Positions 1 to 6,904 are shown, numbered from the stretch's first letter. The stretch: 8,038 nt of DNA from PVC group bacterium (GCA_003565815.1 PXAS01000416.1:1-8038); one strand, 5' to 3'. Notes: a model not told the origin generated them from the letters alone. Numbers and translations are program-made.

Positions 1-133
1 CCCCCTTCGCCCCAGCCGATGCGGCGATCGGCGCTCCCGTCCCCCTTCGCCCCAGCCGATGCGGCGATCGGCGCTCCCGTCCCCCTACGCCCCAGCCGAT
101 GCGGCGATCGGCGCTCCTGTCCCCCTTCGCCCC
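1..133. repeat. 40-bp tandem repeat array, 3 full copies plus a 13-nt partial; continues off the left edge
   Basis: Copies lie at 1-40, 41-80 and 81-120. The first two are identical. The third differs by two substitutions (t to a at 87, c to t at 118). A 13-nt partial copy at 121-133 ends the array. Each unit holds the inverted repeat GCCGAT-6 nt-ATCGGC, so every copy can form the same short hairpin with a C-rich linker between. There are no spacers between copies, so this is not a CRISPR. It lies just downstream of the stop codon of the phosphoribosyltransferase gene and would sit in its 3' untranslated region. The function is unknown; the array may be a simple minisatellite or a source of repeated hairpins that affects transcript 3' ends. 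Confidence 0.93.
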
Positions 134-207
134 CTCTCAAAAACCTATAAACCATGCCTCTTCGCCACTAAACCCTTTCCGAACAAGCTCTAGCCAATTT
201 CATGAAC

Positions 208-780
208 TCAAGGCGTCAAATACGCATCCACCCATTCGGGTTTGAGTCCTCCCGCCAGGAGGGTATCGCGGAGGTGGCGGGGGGCGTGGCCACACTTTTC
301 CCAGATGGGCTGCAGGGCTTCGATGGTTTCGCGGACTTCGTAGGGATAGACCACCCATTTTTCGGTTTCCTCCACGAAGAAATCCGATTTCCGGATGGCG
401 CCGGGTTTGACGTGCAGGGAGACGCTGGTGATGCTGCCGGCGCCGAAATCGTTGAGATAGTCCATTGCCCGCACCAGGGTTTTTCCGGAATCAATGATTT
501 CATCGACCAGCAGCACGTTGCGCCCTTTTAAATCGACATTCAATTCCTGGGTGATGCGCAGTTCCTGTTGTTGCAAGTCCTGATAGGACTGAATGCTGAC
601 GCTGAAGATGGGGAGTTTGAGAAAATCCGAAAGCAGGCGCGCCAATGCATGTCCCCCCCGGGCCACGGACACGATGGTACAGGAGTGGGGCCGCGTTTGT
701 TTTAACTGGCCGGCCAGATCGAAACCCATGTCATGGAATTCCGGCCAGGTGATAAATTGCAATTGGGGTAGATTCTTCAT
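208..780 (-). CDS. Type I phosphoribosyltransferase, COG2236-like (probable purine/xanthine-type PRTase)
   Basis: This 190-residue protein has the complete PRPP-binding signature VLLVDEIIDSGKTL at residues 89-102 (two acidic residues followed by the DSGKT loop). An SVARGGHALARLL segment at 38-50 is the pyrophosphate-binding loop region of the fold. The C-terminal WVVYPYE motif is typical of the COG2236/XGPRT-like group. In this family the enzyme transfers phosphoribose from PRPP to a nucleobase in the cytoplasm; hypoxanthine, guanine or xanthine are the likely acceptors, but specificity cannot be read here. The start is supported by AAAGG eight nucleotides upstream of the ATG. The gene is divergent from the amidohydrolase operon, sharing a 127-bp intergenic region. 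A nucleobase-salvage enzyme beside a deaminase-type amidohydrolase could be a functional link or chance. Confidence 0.9.
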   Translation of the reverse strand: MKNLPQLQFITWPEFHDMGFDLAGQLKQTRPHSCTIVSVARGGHALARLLSDFLKLPIFSVSIQSYQDLQQQELRITQELNVDLKGRNVLLVDEIIDSGKTLVRAMDYLNDFGAGSITSVSLHVKPGAIRKSDFFVEETEKWVVYPYEVRETIEALQPIWEKCGHAPRHLRDTLLAGGLKPEWVDAYLTP

Positions 781-808
781 TTTTGCGCCTTTGCGATGTC
801 ATGAACAG

Positions 809-844
809 TTGACACCCATGCATTTCGGTACGATGGATAGGAGG
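809..844 (+). promoter_or_regulatory. Possible promoter for the amidohydrolase operon
   Basis: A perfect TTGACA -35 box lies at 809-814. The -10 region about 17-21 nt further (832-841) is poor (GATGGA or GATAGG), so this is a weak call resting mainly on the -35 box and its place in the divergent intergenic region. It would put the RNA start just upstream of the hairpin at 857-885. Several of the neighbouring sequences would serve the divergent gene, but no convincing minus-strand promoter was found. Confidence 0.3.
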
Positions 845-856
845 GAATACAAACGG

Positions 857-885
857 AATCCCGGGTGCATTTCCCGGATTTTTTT
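857..885 (+). terminator. Terminator-like hairpin in the operon leader (possible attenuator)
   Basis: AATCCCGGG at 857-865 pairs with CCCGGATT at 873-880, giving eight base pairs with one bulged C and a 7-nt loop. The 3' arm runs into seven T residues (879-885). This is the form of an intrinsic terminator on the plus strand. It sits upstream of, not after, a gene: 22 nt before the ATG at 908. No plus-strand gene ends upstream of it. It may therefore be a transcription attenuator of the operon, though no competing antiterminator arm could be identified by eye. Confidence 0.5.
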
Positions 886-907
886 CAAATCGACATATTT
901 GTACCCG

Positions 908-2134
908 ATGCGTGATTTCAGCCAAGGAACGATAACAGACTGCGTGGTATGGGCAGGGCCGGATGTGGCCCCGGTCCGATGCGGTGCGTTTGCCTGGGAA
1001 GCGGGGAAAATCACCGGGATGGTTTTGGGGGAAGCCGCCACGGAGGCCGGGGGGTGTCGGTACGGCGTGATTCCGGGATTGGTGAATGCCCACACGCATG
1101 TGGGCGATTGCTTCCTCCCGGAGGTGGCGGTGCCGTTGACTTTGGAGGAGGCGTTCTTTCGTCCCCATGGGTACAAATACCGTGCCCTGGAATCCATCTC
1201 CGCCGCAGACCATGTGCGGCAGATGAGCGGCTTTCTCGGGGAAATGGCGGCCTCGGGCACGGTGGCGCACGTGGATTTCCGCGAACAGGGCCTCGAAGGG
1301 GCCCGCCGATTGCGGGAGGCGTCCGACCTGAGCGGCGTCCGCTCCTTGATCCTCGGTCAATTGAAGGTCTCTCCCCAGTCCGAAGCGGAGTTGTCCGATG
1401 CGGAACGGCCCCTGCCCGCGGGCGCTGCGGAGGAGCTGAAGGAAATGTTGTCCGTGGCGGACGGGTTTTCGGAAAGCACCATGAATGATCTCACCGATGC
1501 GGCCTGGCGGGAGGTGCGGTCCATCACCCGCGATTTAGATCGTGCCCGGGCCATTCACTGTCTGGAAAACGGCGGGTACCGTGCGTTGAGTTTGTCCCGA
1601 ACCGGAAAGGGAGATTTGGAGCGGGCCTTGGAGTTGTTGGACCCGGATTTGGTGGTGCATTTGACCGTGGCCATGGATGCGGAGATCGACCTGTTGGCCG
1701 CCTCCGGGAAAACCGCCGTCCTCAATCCGCGCGCGAACGCCGCCCTGGGGCTGCCGCTCCCTCCGGTGGCCAAGTTGATGAAAGCGGGGGTAAACTTGTT
1801 GCTGGGCACCGACAATGGCATTCTCAATGGACCGGATCTTTTCCGGGAACTGGATTTCATCTACCGCCTGGCCCGCAGTCAGTGGGGGGACGGACGTCAC
1901 CCGCTCCCGGGGGAAATTTTGAAAATGGCCACCGCAAATTTCGGACGCACACGCTGGGGCGCGGAAATCCCCGGCACCTTGAGCGAAGGCGGGCCGGCGA
2001 CCTTTGTGGTGGTGGATCTGACCCGTCCGCATTTTCAAAACAGCCGTGACCTGACCGGGACCCTGATCACCCGCACCGCTCCCGGTGATTTGCTCCAAAC
2101 CGTATTCCGTGGAAAGACGGTGTATCATGCCTGA
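908..2134 (+). CDS. COG0402-type metal-dependent amidohydrolase (deaminase/chlorohydrolase superfamily)
   Basis: This 408-residue protein is a TIM-barrel amidohydrolase (Amidohydro_1). Visible metal and catalytic residues are HTH at 62-64 in NAHTHVGD, HCLE at 217-220 (the His plus Glu pair of the aminohydrolase branch), His251 in VVHLT, and Asp302 in LLGTDNG. This is the mononuclear-metal pattern of cytosine/guanine-deaminase and related hydrolases, which remove an amino or other leaving group from ring or amidine carbons. The N-terminal GYKYR segment after HTHVGD resembles archaeal-type COG0402 members; the substrate is unknown. The open frame extends upstream to 593, but that part is antisense to the phosphoribosyltransferase gene. 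ATG at 908 (or TTG at 899) fits the family N-terminus, although no clear Shine-Dalgarno precedes either. It is the first gene of the plus-strand operon and its end overlaps the next start by 8 nt. Confidence 0.88.
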   Translation: MRDFSQGTITDCVVWAGPDVAPVRCGAFAWEAGKITGMVLGEAATEAGGCRYGVIPGLVNAHTHVGDCFLPEVAVPLTLEEAFFRPHGYKYRALESISAADHVRQMSGFLGEMAASGTVAHVDFREQGLEGARRLREASDLSGVRSLILGQLKVSPQSEAELSDAERPLPAGAAEELKEMLSVADGFSESTMNDLTDAAWREVRSITRDLDRARAIHCLENGGYRALSLSRTGKGDLERALELLDPDLVVHLTVAMDAEIDLLAASGKTAVLNPRANAALGLPLPPVAKLMKAGVNLLLGTDNGILNGPDLFRELDFIYRLARSQWGDGRHPLPGEILKMATANFGRTRWGAEIPGTLSEGGPATFVVVDLTRPHFQNSRDLTGTLITRTAPGDLLQTVFRGKTVYHA

Positions 2135-2762
2135 GGGCTTTCCGCTTTATCACGCGGAAACCGCGCATGCCTGGCATCGCCGCACCAGCCCGGAATTGGG
2201 CGCCTGTGCGCGGGCGGGAGCGATGGTCCTGTTGCCGGTGTACACCTTTTGTCGTCACGATCCCGAGTGGCCGTTGGATGCGGAGGAATGGATTGGCGGG
2301 CAGGTGTTGCGACAGGCGCTGGAGATCGGCTCCGCCGAAACCGGGCGCGGGCACGCGCGCTTTCTGGTGCTGCCGCCCTTGCGCCATTGCCCGGCCCAGG
2401 CGCAAGACCAAGTGTTTGCCTTGGACCTGATCACCGGCAGCCGTTTGCTGGAGAATCTGCTGCACGCCGTGTCCGAATCCGGGTTCAAACGGATCGTTCT
2501 CTTGCACGTCCACCCGCATCTGGCCGACTGGCTGGATTGCGTGCTTCGGGACGTGCGTTTGGAAACCGGTCTGGACCTTTATCGCATCGGAATGGATGGA
2601 CTTGGGTTGGATTTGACCGATGCCGCCCTCCGCGCGCAAGTCTCGTGTGTCGTGGATGCGGAAGAAACCTGTTCGCCCATCCAAATCGCAGGCGGCCGTC
2701 TGGACGCGTTGCTCGGACAAATCGAACGCCACCGTTTTCCCAACCATGGCGAGGACGCATGA
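2127..2762 (+). CDS. Divergent creatininase-fold protein with altered active site (possible pseudoenzyme)
   Basis: This 211-residue protein is not obvious alone, but it aligns by eye along its length with the creatininase-family protein encoded directly downstream. VLLPVYTFCRHDPEWP (34-49) matches VILPVGAIEQHGPHLP, and GFKRIVLLHVHPH (119-131) matches GFSEVAILNTHGG. In that alignment the ligand Glu of EQH becomes Cys42, His44 is kept, the ligand Asp becomes Glu53, the HGG His is kept as His129, and the late Glu of HAGxxE appears to become Cys182. The EHxxFPG loop is replaced. Family members are cytoplasmic metal-dependent amidohydrolases that form oligomers; this one may be a non-catalytic partner or have a changed metal site. 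The start is ATG at 2127, inside the end of the preceding gene, with GGAAAG upstream at 2111-2116. Its stop overlaps the next start in ATGA. Family placement is inferred, not certain. Confidence 0.72.
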   Translation: MPEGFPLYHAETAHAWHRRTSPELGACARAGAMVLLPVYTFCRHDPEWPLDAEEWIGGQVLRQALEIGSAETGRGHARFLVLPPLRHCPAQAQDQVFALDLITGSRLLENLLHAVSESGFKRIVLLHVHPHLADWLDCVLRDVRLETGLDLYRIGMDGLGLDLTDAALRAQVSCVVDAEETCSPIQIAGGRLDALLGQIERHRFPNHGEDA

Positions 2763-3526
2763 ACGACGCCGCACTTCGCAAACGCTATCTGCCCGCCATG
2801 TCGGAAGCGCGCCTTTCGTCCGCCGCCGGAGAAAAAAAGGCTTTGGTGATTCTCCCCGTCGGCGCCATCGAGCAACATGGTCCGCATTTGCCCGTGGGCA
2901 CGGATGCGTTGATCGGGGAAATCCTGTTGCGGGGCGTTGCGGAGGCGCTGGATCCGGAAGAGCCGGTGTTCGTGGCTCCGTCCATCACGGTGTCCAAAAG
3001 CAACGAACATACCGGTTTTCCGGGAATGTTGACGGTGAACCGGGAAATTCTCGCGTCCTGCCTGCGGAGCGGATTGGCGCAACTGGCGCGGTGGGGGTTT
3101 TCAGAAGTGGCTATTCTCAACACCCACGGGGGCAACTTGCCGTTGCTTCGCGCGCTGTTGCGCGAGATAGGACTTCAAAGCGGGCGGACCATCCATTTGC
3201 TCAATCCGTTCCCGCCCACGGAAGCCTGTGCGCGGGAAAAGTCCTTCGGGATTCACGCCGGCGAATACGAAAGTTCGGTGCTCTACGCACATGTGCCGGA
3301 GCTTTGCAAACCGGAGCGGGCCGACGTCCAGTGGATCGACGCCGGTCTGGAGGGACCGGAGTTGCGACCCGAAGCCGCCCCAGCCACTTTTGCCTGGACG
3401 GCCCGTGACTTGACCCCCAGCGGTACCATGGGGGACGCCACCCGGGCTACGGACGAAAAGGGCAGGCTTTGGACACGCCGGGCCGTGCAACAACTGGTCA
3501 ACGAACTGAGGAGCCTGCAATCATGA
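2759..3526 (+). CDS. Creatininase-family amidohydrolase (creatinine amidohydrolase-like)
   Basis: This 255-residue protein has the full family signature. LPVGAIEQHGPHLPVGTD at 32-49 gives metal ligands Glu38, His40 and Asp49. SNEHTGFPGML (81-91) is the conserved loop, NTHGGN (121-126) supplies His123, and HAGEYESS (166-173) supplies Glu171. The length is usual for the family. Members open cyclic or linear amides with a two-metal centre: creatininase (creatinine/creatine), ArfB and MftE are known examples, so the exact substrate is open. The start ATG overlaps the stop of the divergent paralogue upstream (ATGA), with GAGG four nucleotides before it. The end overlaps the transporter start in the same way. 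The linked amidase, RidA and transporter genes favour a catabolic role over cofactor synthesis. Confidence 0.92.
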   Translation: MNDAALRKRYLPAMSEARLSSAAGEKKALVILPVGAIEQHGPHLPVGTDALIGEILLRGVAEALDPEEPVFVAPSITVSKSNEHTGFPGMLTVNREILASCLRSGLAQLARWGFSEVAILNTHGGNLPLLRALLREIGLQSGRTIHLLNPFPPTEACAREKSFGIHAGEYESSVLYAHVPELCKPERADVQWIDAGLEGPELRPEAAPATFAWTARDLTPSGTMGDATRATDEKGRLWTRRAVQQLVNELRSLQS

Positions 3527-4518
3527 AACGTTTTCTCCGGGTAAATTCATTTGTCATCGGCATCCTCCTGTCCGTGGTGTTGGCTGGAATCGCCCCGGAG
3601 TGGGGCGGGGAAGACAGCCTGATCCCGGTTGGTTTTTTGCGGCTTGCCGGGGTATTTCTCATTTTTTTCAATCAGGGCGTGGTGTTGCCGGGGGAAGAGT
3701 TGCGCCGCGGCTTTCTGGAATGGAGGCTGCATCTCTACGTGCAACTCTGCACCTATTTGTTTTTCCCCATGATGATCGGGTTGGGGCTTTGGCTGAGCGC
3801 CTCATTTTTCGTGCAGGAGGATTTGCGGCTCGGGTTTCTCCTCCTGGCCTTCACGCCCACCACGGTCACCTCGGCGGTGGCGCTGGTCACCCTGGCGCGG
3901 GGAAACGTCACCGGAGCCCTGTTCAACTGCACCCTGTCTTCGGTCATCGGGGTGTTCCTGGTGCCGGTGATGGCGGTCACCTTCATGGGCGCGGGCGGGG
4001 TGGACGGACAGGTCGCCATCGGCGGCATGCTGGGCAACATTGTTCTGACCATTCTCTTTCCGCTGGTGCTGGGCCAACTCTGCCGTCCCCGCCTGAAAAC
4101 CCTTTTCGGCCGGCACAAAACTTTTTTCCGCCGCTTCAACAGCGGGGTGATTCTCTTTATCGTCTGGGCGGCATTTTGTCAGAGTTTTTTGCGAAAGGTG
4201 TGGACGGGCATTTCAGGCGCGGACCTGACCTATACCCTCTTCGGCGTACTCCTCGTCTTGTTCGCGGGCGGGTTTCTGGTTTGGTTGGGCGCCGGACGCC
4301 TGCGATTGCCGCCGGCCTCCCGCATCACCGCCTTCTATTGCGGCAGCCAGAAAACCATCGCCATGGGATTGCCGCTCTCGGTCATGATTTTCAGCGGAGA
4401 AGAGCATGGAATCGAATTGAGCCTCCTGGTGCTGCCCCTGCTGGTTTACCATCCCGCCCAGCTTATTCTGGGGGGCTGGCTGGTGCCCCGGTTTCAGCGT
4501 TTCGCATCTCGGCCGTGA
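3523..4518 (+). CDS. SLC10A7/YfeH-type transporter (bile acid:sodium symporter-like, SBF_like)
   Basis: This 331-residue integral membrane protein has about nine or ten hydrophobic segments spread from residue 8 to the C-terminus. FTPTTVTSAVAL in the first half and FYCGSQKTIAMGLPLSV in the second are the crossover-helix motifs characteristic of the YfeH/SLC10A7 branch of the bile acid:sodium symporter superfamily. The length matches that branch. It is expected in the inner membrane; the bacterial members' substrates are mostly unknown, with organic anions likely. GAGGAG at 3508-3513 lies nine nucleotides before the ATG, and the start overlaps the upstream stop by ATGA. As the last gene of a hydrolase operon it probably imports the substrate or exports a product. 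Its final 18 codons overlap, on the opposite strand, the end of the RidA gene. Confidence 0.93.
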   Translation: MKRFLRVNSFVIGILLSVVLAGIAPEWGGEDSLIPVGFLRLAGVFLIFFNQGVVLPGEELRRGFLEWRLHLYVQLCTYLFFPMMIGLGLWLSASFFVQEDLRLGFLLLAFTPTTVTSAVALVTLARGNVTGALFNCTLSSVIGVFLVPVMAVTFMGAGGVDGQVAIGGMLGNIVLTILFPLVLGQLCRPRLKTLFGRHKTFFRRFNSGVILFIVWAAFCQSFLRKVWTGISGADLTYTLFGVLLVLFAGGFLVWLGAGRLRLPPASRITAFYCGSQKTIAMGLPLSVMIFSGEEHGIELSLLVLPLLVYHPAQLILGGWLVPRFQRFASRP

Positions 4519-4957
4519 GCTGAATCTCCACGGTGGCATTGCGGGGGAGCCCGGCCACCGACACCGCCGCGCGGGCGTGCCGTCCCGCCTCTCCGAATAT
4601 CTCCGCGAACAGGTCCGACGCGCCGTTGATCACCGAGGGGCTTTCCCCGTATCCGGCCACCGCATTCACGTAACCGCCCAGATAAAGCAGTTGTTTGACA
4701 TCGTCGAGGGACCCGGTGACCGAGCGCAGGGCCGCGAGCGCATTCAGGGCGCAAACCCGCGCCGCCAGCCGTCCCTCCTCCAAATTGCGTTCCGCGCCCA
4801 CCTGCCCCGTCCAGGTCCCGTCATGGGCGGACATGCTGATGACGCCGGCGAGATAGACCACGTTTCCGCAACACCGGAAGGGCAGGTAATTGCCGCCGGG
4901 TTCGGGCGGGGGCGGGAGTTCGATCCCCAATTCGGTCAAGCGGGCTTCGGGATTCAT
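4463..4957 (-). CDS. RidA/YjgF/YER057c-family protein (cd02199-type)
   Basis: This 164-residue protein opens with a PEARLTELGIELPPPPEP segment and carries VINGASDLFAEIFGEAGRHAR, as in the YjgF-like subgroup that is longer than classical RidA. Arg129 in HARAAV and Glu144 in TVEIQ align with Arg105 and Glu120 of E. coli RidA, the residues that bind the carboxylate and activate water for hydrolysis of enamine/imine intermediates. A deaminase function is therefore possible, but most members of this subgroup are untested. It is likely a cytoplasmic trimer. The last 16 or so residues (after the fold ends near EIQLTAEM) form an extra Pro/Ala tail that coincides with the overlap with the transporter gene. 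GGAGA lies six nucleotides before the ATG, and the start overlaps the DUF3891 stop by ATGA. It is the last gene of the minus-strand operon. Confidence 0.93.
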   Translation of the reverse strand: MNPEARLTELGIELPPPPEPGGNYLPFRCCGNVVYLAGVISMSAHDGTWTGQVGAERNLEEGRLAARVCALNALAALRSVTGSLDDVKQLLYLGGYVNAVAGYGESPSVINGASDLFAEIFGEAGRHARAAVSVAGLPRNATVEIQLTAEMRNAETGAPASPPE

Positions 4958-5781
4958 ACGGGGTCTCCGATGAGGGTGATTCTTCGCAAACAGGTGTCGC
5001 CGTTCGCATAGGCTTCCCGGAACTTCTCCAGGGAGGCGCAGGAGGATTTCGGAACCCGCCGATAGGGGATTCCCAGGATGACCTCCGGCTCGTCCAGTGG
5101 CCAGGGGGTCAGTCGATACCGGAATTCCGGTAACGGCAGATATTGGATGGTCATTTTTTCACCGGAGCGGGTGGTCTGGGCGTGACGCAGTGTCGAACGT
5201 TCGGGATAATCCACGCCCACCAGCAGCGAAAGGCTGTCGCAGGCCTGCAGAAACTCGAACGCGCGTTGCAAATGGTCCTCTTCCAGAAAGGGAGCCAATT
5301 CGGGACGCGAGAGCAGATCCGCTTTCAATTCCTCTTGCCGTTGTCGCTGTCCTTCGATGAATCCCGCGTGTAGCGCCCGGTCCGCATCGGACAGCCCGGA
5401 GAGATCCGCCTGTTCCGTGAGCAGATTCACGGTGTGCATGGAGATGAGGATCGCGCTGTAGGGGTCGCGTTTCGCGGCCCGTTCGGTGGCCTCGCCGCGC
5501 ACGTGGAGATACGCGGCCAGATCGATATCCTCAAAAGCGTCATAGGAACCCACCAATTCGCGGGAGAACGCGGAGGGATGTCCGTCGGGCGTCAGCTCCG
5601 GGGTTCTGTCCCGTGCCGTCCAACTGTCATCGTGACGGGACACGGCGTCCAGCACGTGCGCAAAAGGATCCGGCGGTGAGAACAGCTCGTTTTTCCAGTG
5701 ACGGGCGAATTCACCCGCCAGGGCCGCATGGGTTTGATGGGGTAAAAGCAACCAGTGCTCGGATTGTTCGAGACGGATCAT
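4954..5781 (-). CDS. DUF3891 family protein
   Basis: This 275-residue soluble protein resembles the DUF3891 family: LLPHQTHAALAGEFARHW near the start, then HVLDAVSRHDDSW, PSAFSREL and a conserved helical core. No function is established for the family. The spacing of His18, His50-Asp51 and His116 recalls the H...HD...H metal ligands of HD-domain hydrolases, so a metal-dependent hydrolase role is possible; this is inference from pattern only. There is no signal peptide or membrane segment. GAGG at 5790-5793 sits eight nucleotides before the ATG and overlaps the stop of the upstream amidase gene, while its own stop overlaps the RidA start. Such tight coupling argues that it acts in the same pathway as the amidase and RidA. 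Confidence 0.82.
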   Translation of the reverse strand: MIRLEQSEHWLLLPHQTHAALAGEFARHWKNELFSPPDPFAHVLDAVSRHDDSWTARDRTPELTPDGHPSAFSRELVGSYDAFEDIDLAAYLHVRGEATERAAKRDPYSAILISMHTVNLLTEQADLSGLSDADRALHAGFIEGQRQRQEELKADLLSRPELAPFLEEDHLQRAFEFLQACDSLSLLVGVDYPERSTLRHAQTTRSGEKMTIQYLPLPEFRYRLTPWPLDEPEVILGIPYRRVPKSSCASLEKFREAYANGDTCLRRITLIGDPV

Positions 5782-5791
5782 GATCGGGGCC

Positions 5792-6742
5792 TCAGGCGGG
5801 AAGTTGACGGGAGGGTTCCAAGAAAATGGCTTCGGGCAGATAGCCGGTGATGGTGATCATGGGGACATTCACCAATTGACTGATTTTCAGGCGCAGGACC
5901 ACGCTGCAGGTGACATAGGCCTGTTCGGGAGACAGCCCGAGGCGCTGCACCAGATAATCGACCGCCCGCCGCACCACCCGCCGGGCGGCCTCGCGGGCAT
6001 CTTCGTCCGATTCCACGAACAGATGGTGGGCGCAGGTGCGAAACGCCTCCGGTTCCAGCGGACCCGGACATTCGACATAGGGTCCGGTCAGGGGAGCTTT
6101 TTTGAGCAGATCGATTTTGAAACGGACCGTCATCGGCGCTTCCATGCCATTGATGGACACCTCACCGTCGCCCTGGGCCGCATGGCAGTCACCCGCACAG
6201 AGGCCCGCTCCCGGTGTGAGCACCGGCAAATGCAAACGGCTGCCCGCGGTCAAATGACGCACATCCATGTTGCCGCCGTTGATGCCCGGGGGGCGGGTAC
6301 GGAATTCGCCCGACGCGGCCGGTTGCACCCCGATGATACCGCAGAAAGGCGCCAAGGGAATCTCCAGGCCCGGCATGGAGCGGGTGACCCCGTCCTCCAG
6401 CTTCCAAATGTGCAGGAACCGGTTCGGGAAGTCGTCCGGCAGCAGACCCAGTCCGGGCATGATGCTGGTCCAGGCCCAGCCTTCGTGCTCGTAAGATTCG
6501 ATTTCGATCACCAAACGGTCCCCCGGTTCAGCCCCCTCGATGCCGACCGGTCCGGTGAGAGCATGAATGCGGAGCGGATCGAGTTGCGCGAACTCCTCCG
6601 GGGAAATGCCCGGCCACACCTGCCCGTCACTGGCATCCTTCATTTGCAACGTCACCCGGTCCCCCGGCGCCACCCACAGGCGGGGCGGCGTGTCACGGTT
6701 CCATCGATTGACAATGCGGCTGCAGTCGAGAAAATGCTCCAT
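5792..6742 (-). CDS. Acetamidase/formamidase family amidase (FmdA/AmdA)
   Basis: This 316-residue protein has the FmdA_AmdA fold signature: LTGPVGIEGAEPGD (62-75), APFCGIIGVQPA (131-142), RTRPPGINGGNMDVRHL (148-164), and AGDCHAAQGDGEVSINGMEAP (183 onward). The Asp160, Asp185, His187 and Glu194 positions lie in the conserved metal/catalytic motifs. Family members hydrolyse short amides such as formamide and acetamide to ammonia plus the acid. The start at 6742 (MEHFLDC) matches the family N-terminus. The frame stays open to an ATG at 6859, but those 39 extra residues are unlike the family, and neither site has a clear Shine-Dalgarno. It is the first gene of the minus-strand operon, ten nucleotides ahead of DUF3891. 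It could supply the ammonia-releasing step of the pathway. Confidence 0.92.
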   Translation of the reverse strand: MEHFLDCSRIVNRWNRDTPPRLWVAPGDRVTLQMKDASDGQVWPGISPEEFAQLDPLRIHALTGPVGIEGAEPGDRLVIEIESYEHEGWAWTSIMPGLGLLPDDFPNRFLHIWKLEDGVTRSMPGLEIPLAPFCGIIGVQPAASGEFRTRPPGINGGNMDVRHLTAGSRLHLPVLTPGAGLCAGDCHAAQGDGEVSINGMEAPMTVRFKIDLLKKAPLTGPYVECPGPLEPEAFRTCAHHLFVESDEDAREAARRVVRRAVDYLVQRLGLSPEQAYVTCSVVLRLKISQLVNVPMITITGYLPEAIFLEPSRQLPA

Positions 6743-6843
6743 GACGCGAATATGTTCCACTTCCGGGGGATATCCAGCAAATGCCGGAAAAAATTTCCTT
6801 TGACCTGAATCCGTGAGAGAATGGCTGACAAGCGTCCGTCTAC

Positions 6844-6880
6844 CCGGTTTGGCGGGCATCGCGAAACCGGTATTTTTTAT
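6844..6880 (+). terminator. Terminator-like hairpin with T-tract, orphan
   Basis: CCGGTTT at 6844-6850 pairs with AAACCGG at 6864-6870 across a 13-nt GC-rich loop. It is followed by TATTTTTTAT at 6871-6880, the shape of a plus-strand intrinsic terminator. No plus-strand gene lies upstream within range, since both neighbours are on the minus strand. On the minus strand the hairpin is preceded by A residues and not followed by T residues, so it would not terminate there. It may instead be a leader structure or an operator for the amidase operon, or stop antisense transcription. Confidence 0.35.
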
Positions 6881-6904
6881 ATGACGATCGATGCCGCGGC
6901 TGAA

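Noticed and set aside
1..133. CRISPR array
   Set aside because: The repeats are directly adjacent with no unique spacers.
593..907. N-terminal extension of the amidohydrolase frame (105 residues, with Met codons at 818 and 833)
   Set aside because: It runs antisense over the start of the phosphoribosyltransferase gene, has no family similarity, and would start before the likely promoter and hairpin.
839..915. AGGAGG at 839-844 with a possible 16-codon leader ORF from GTG at 865
   Set aside because: The spacing from the motif to the GTG is about 20 nt, too long for a Shine-Dalgarno, and the peptide is unremarkable.
731..1360. Minus-strand open frame of 209 codons
   Set aside because: It overlaps the amidohydrolase metal-site region and the start of the phosphoribosyltransferase gene, and has shadow-like composition.
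5780..6808. Long plus-strand open frame of 342 codons
   Set aside because: It is antisense to the amidase gene, whose family motifs are unmistakable; the plus frame has Gln/His/Arg-rich composition typical of a shadow in GC-rich DNA.
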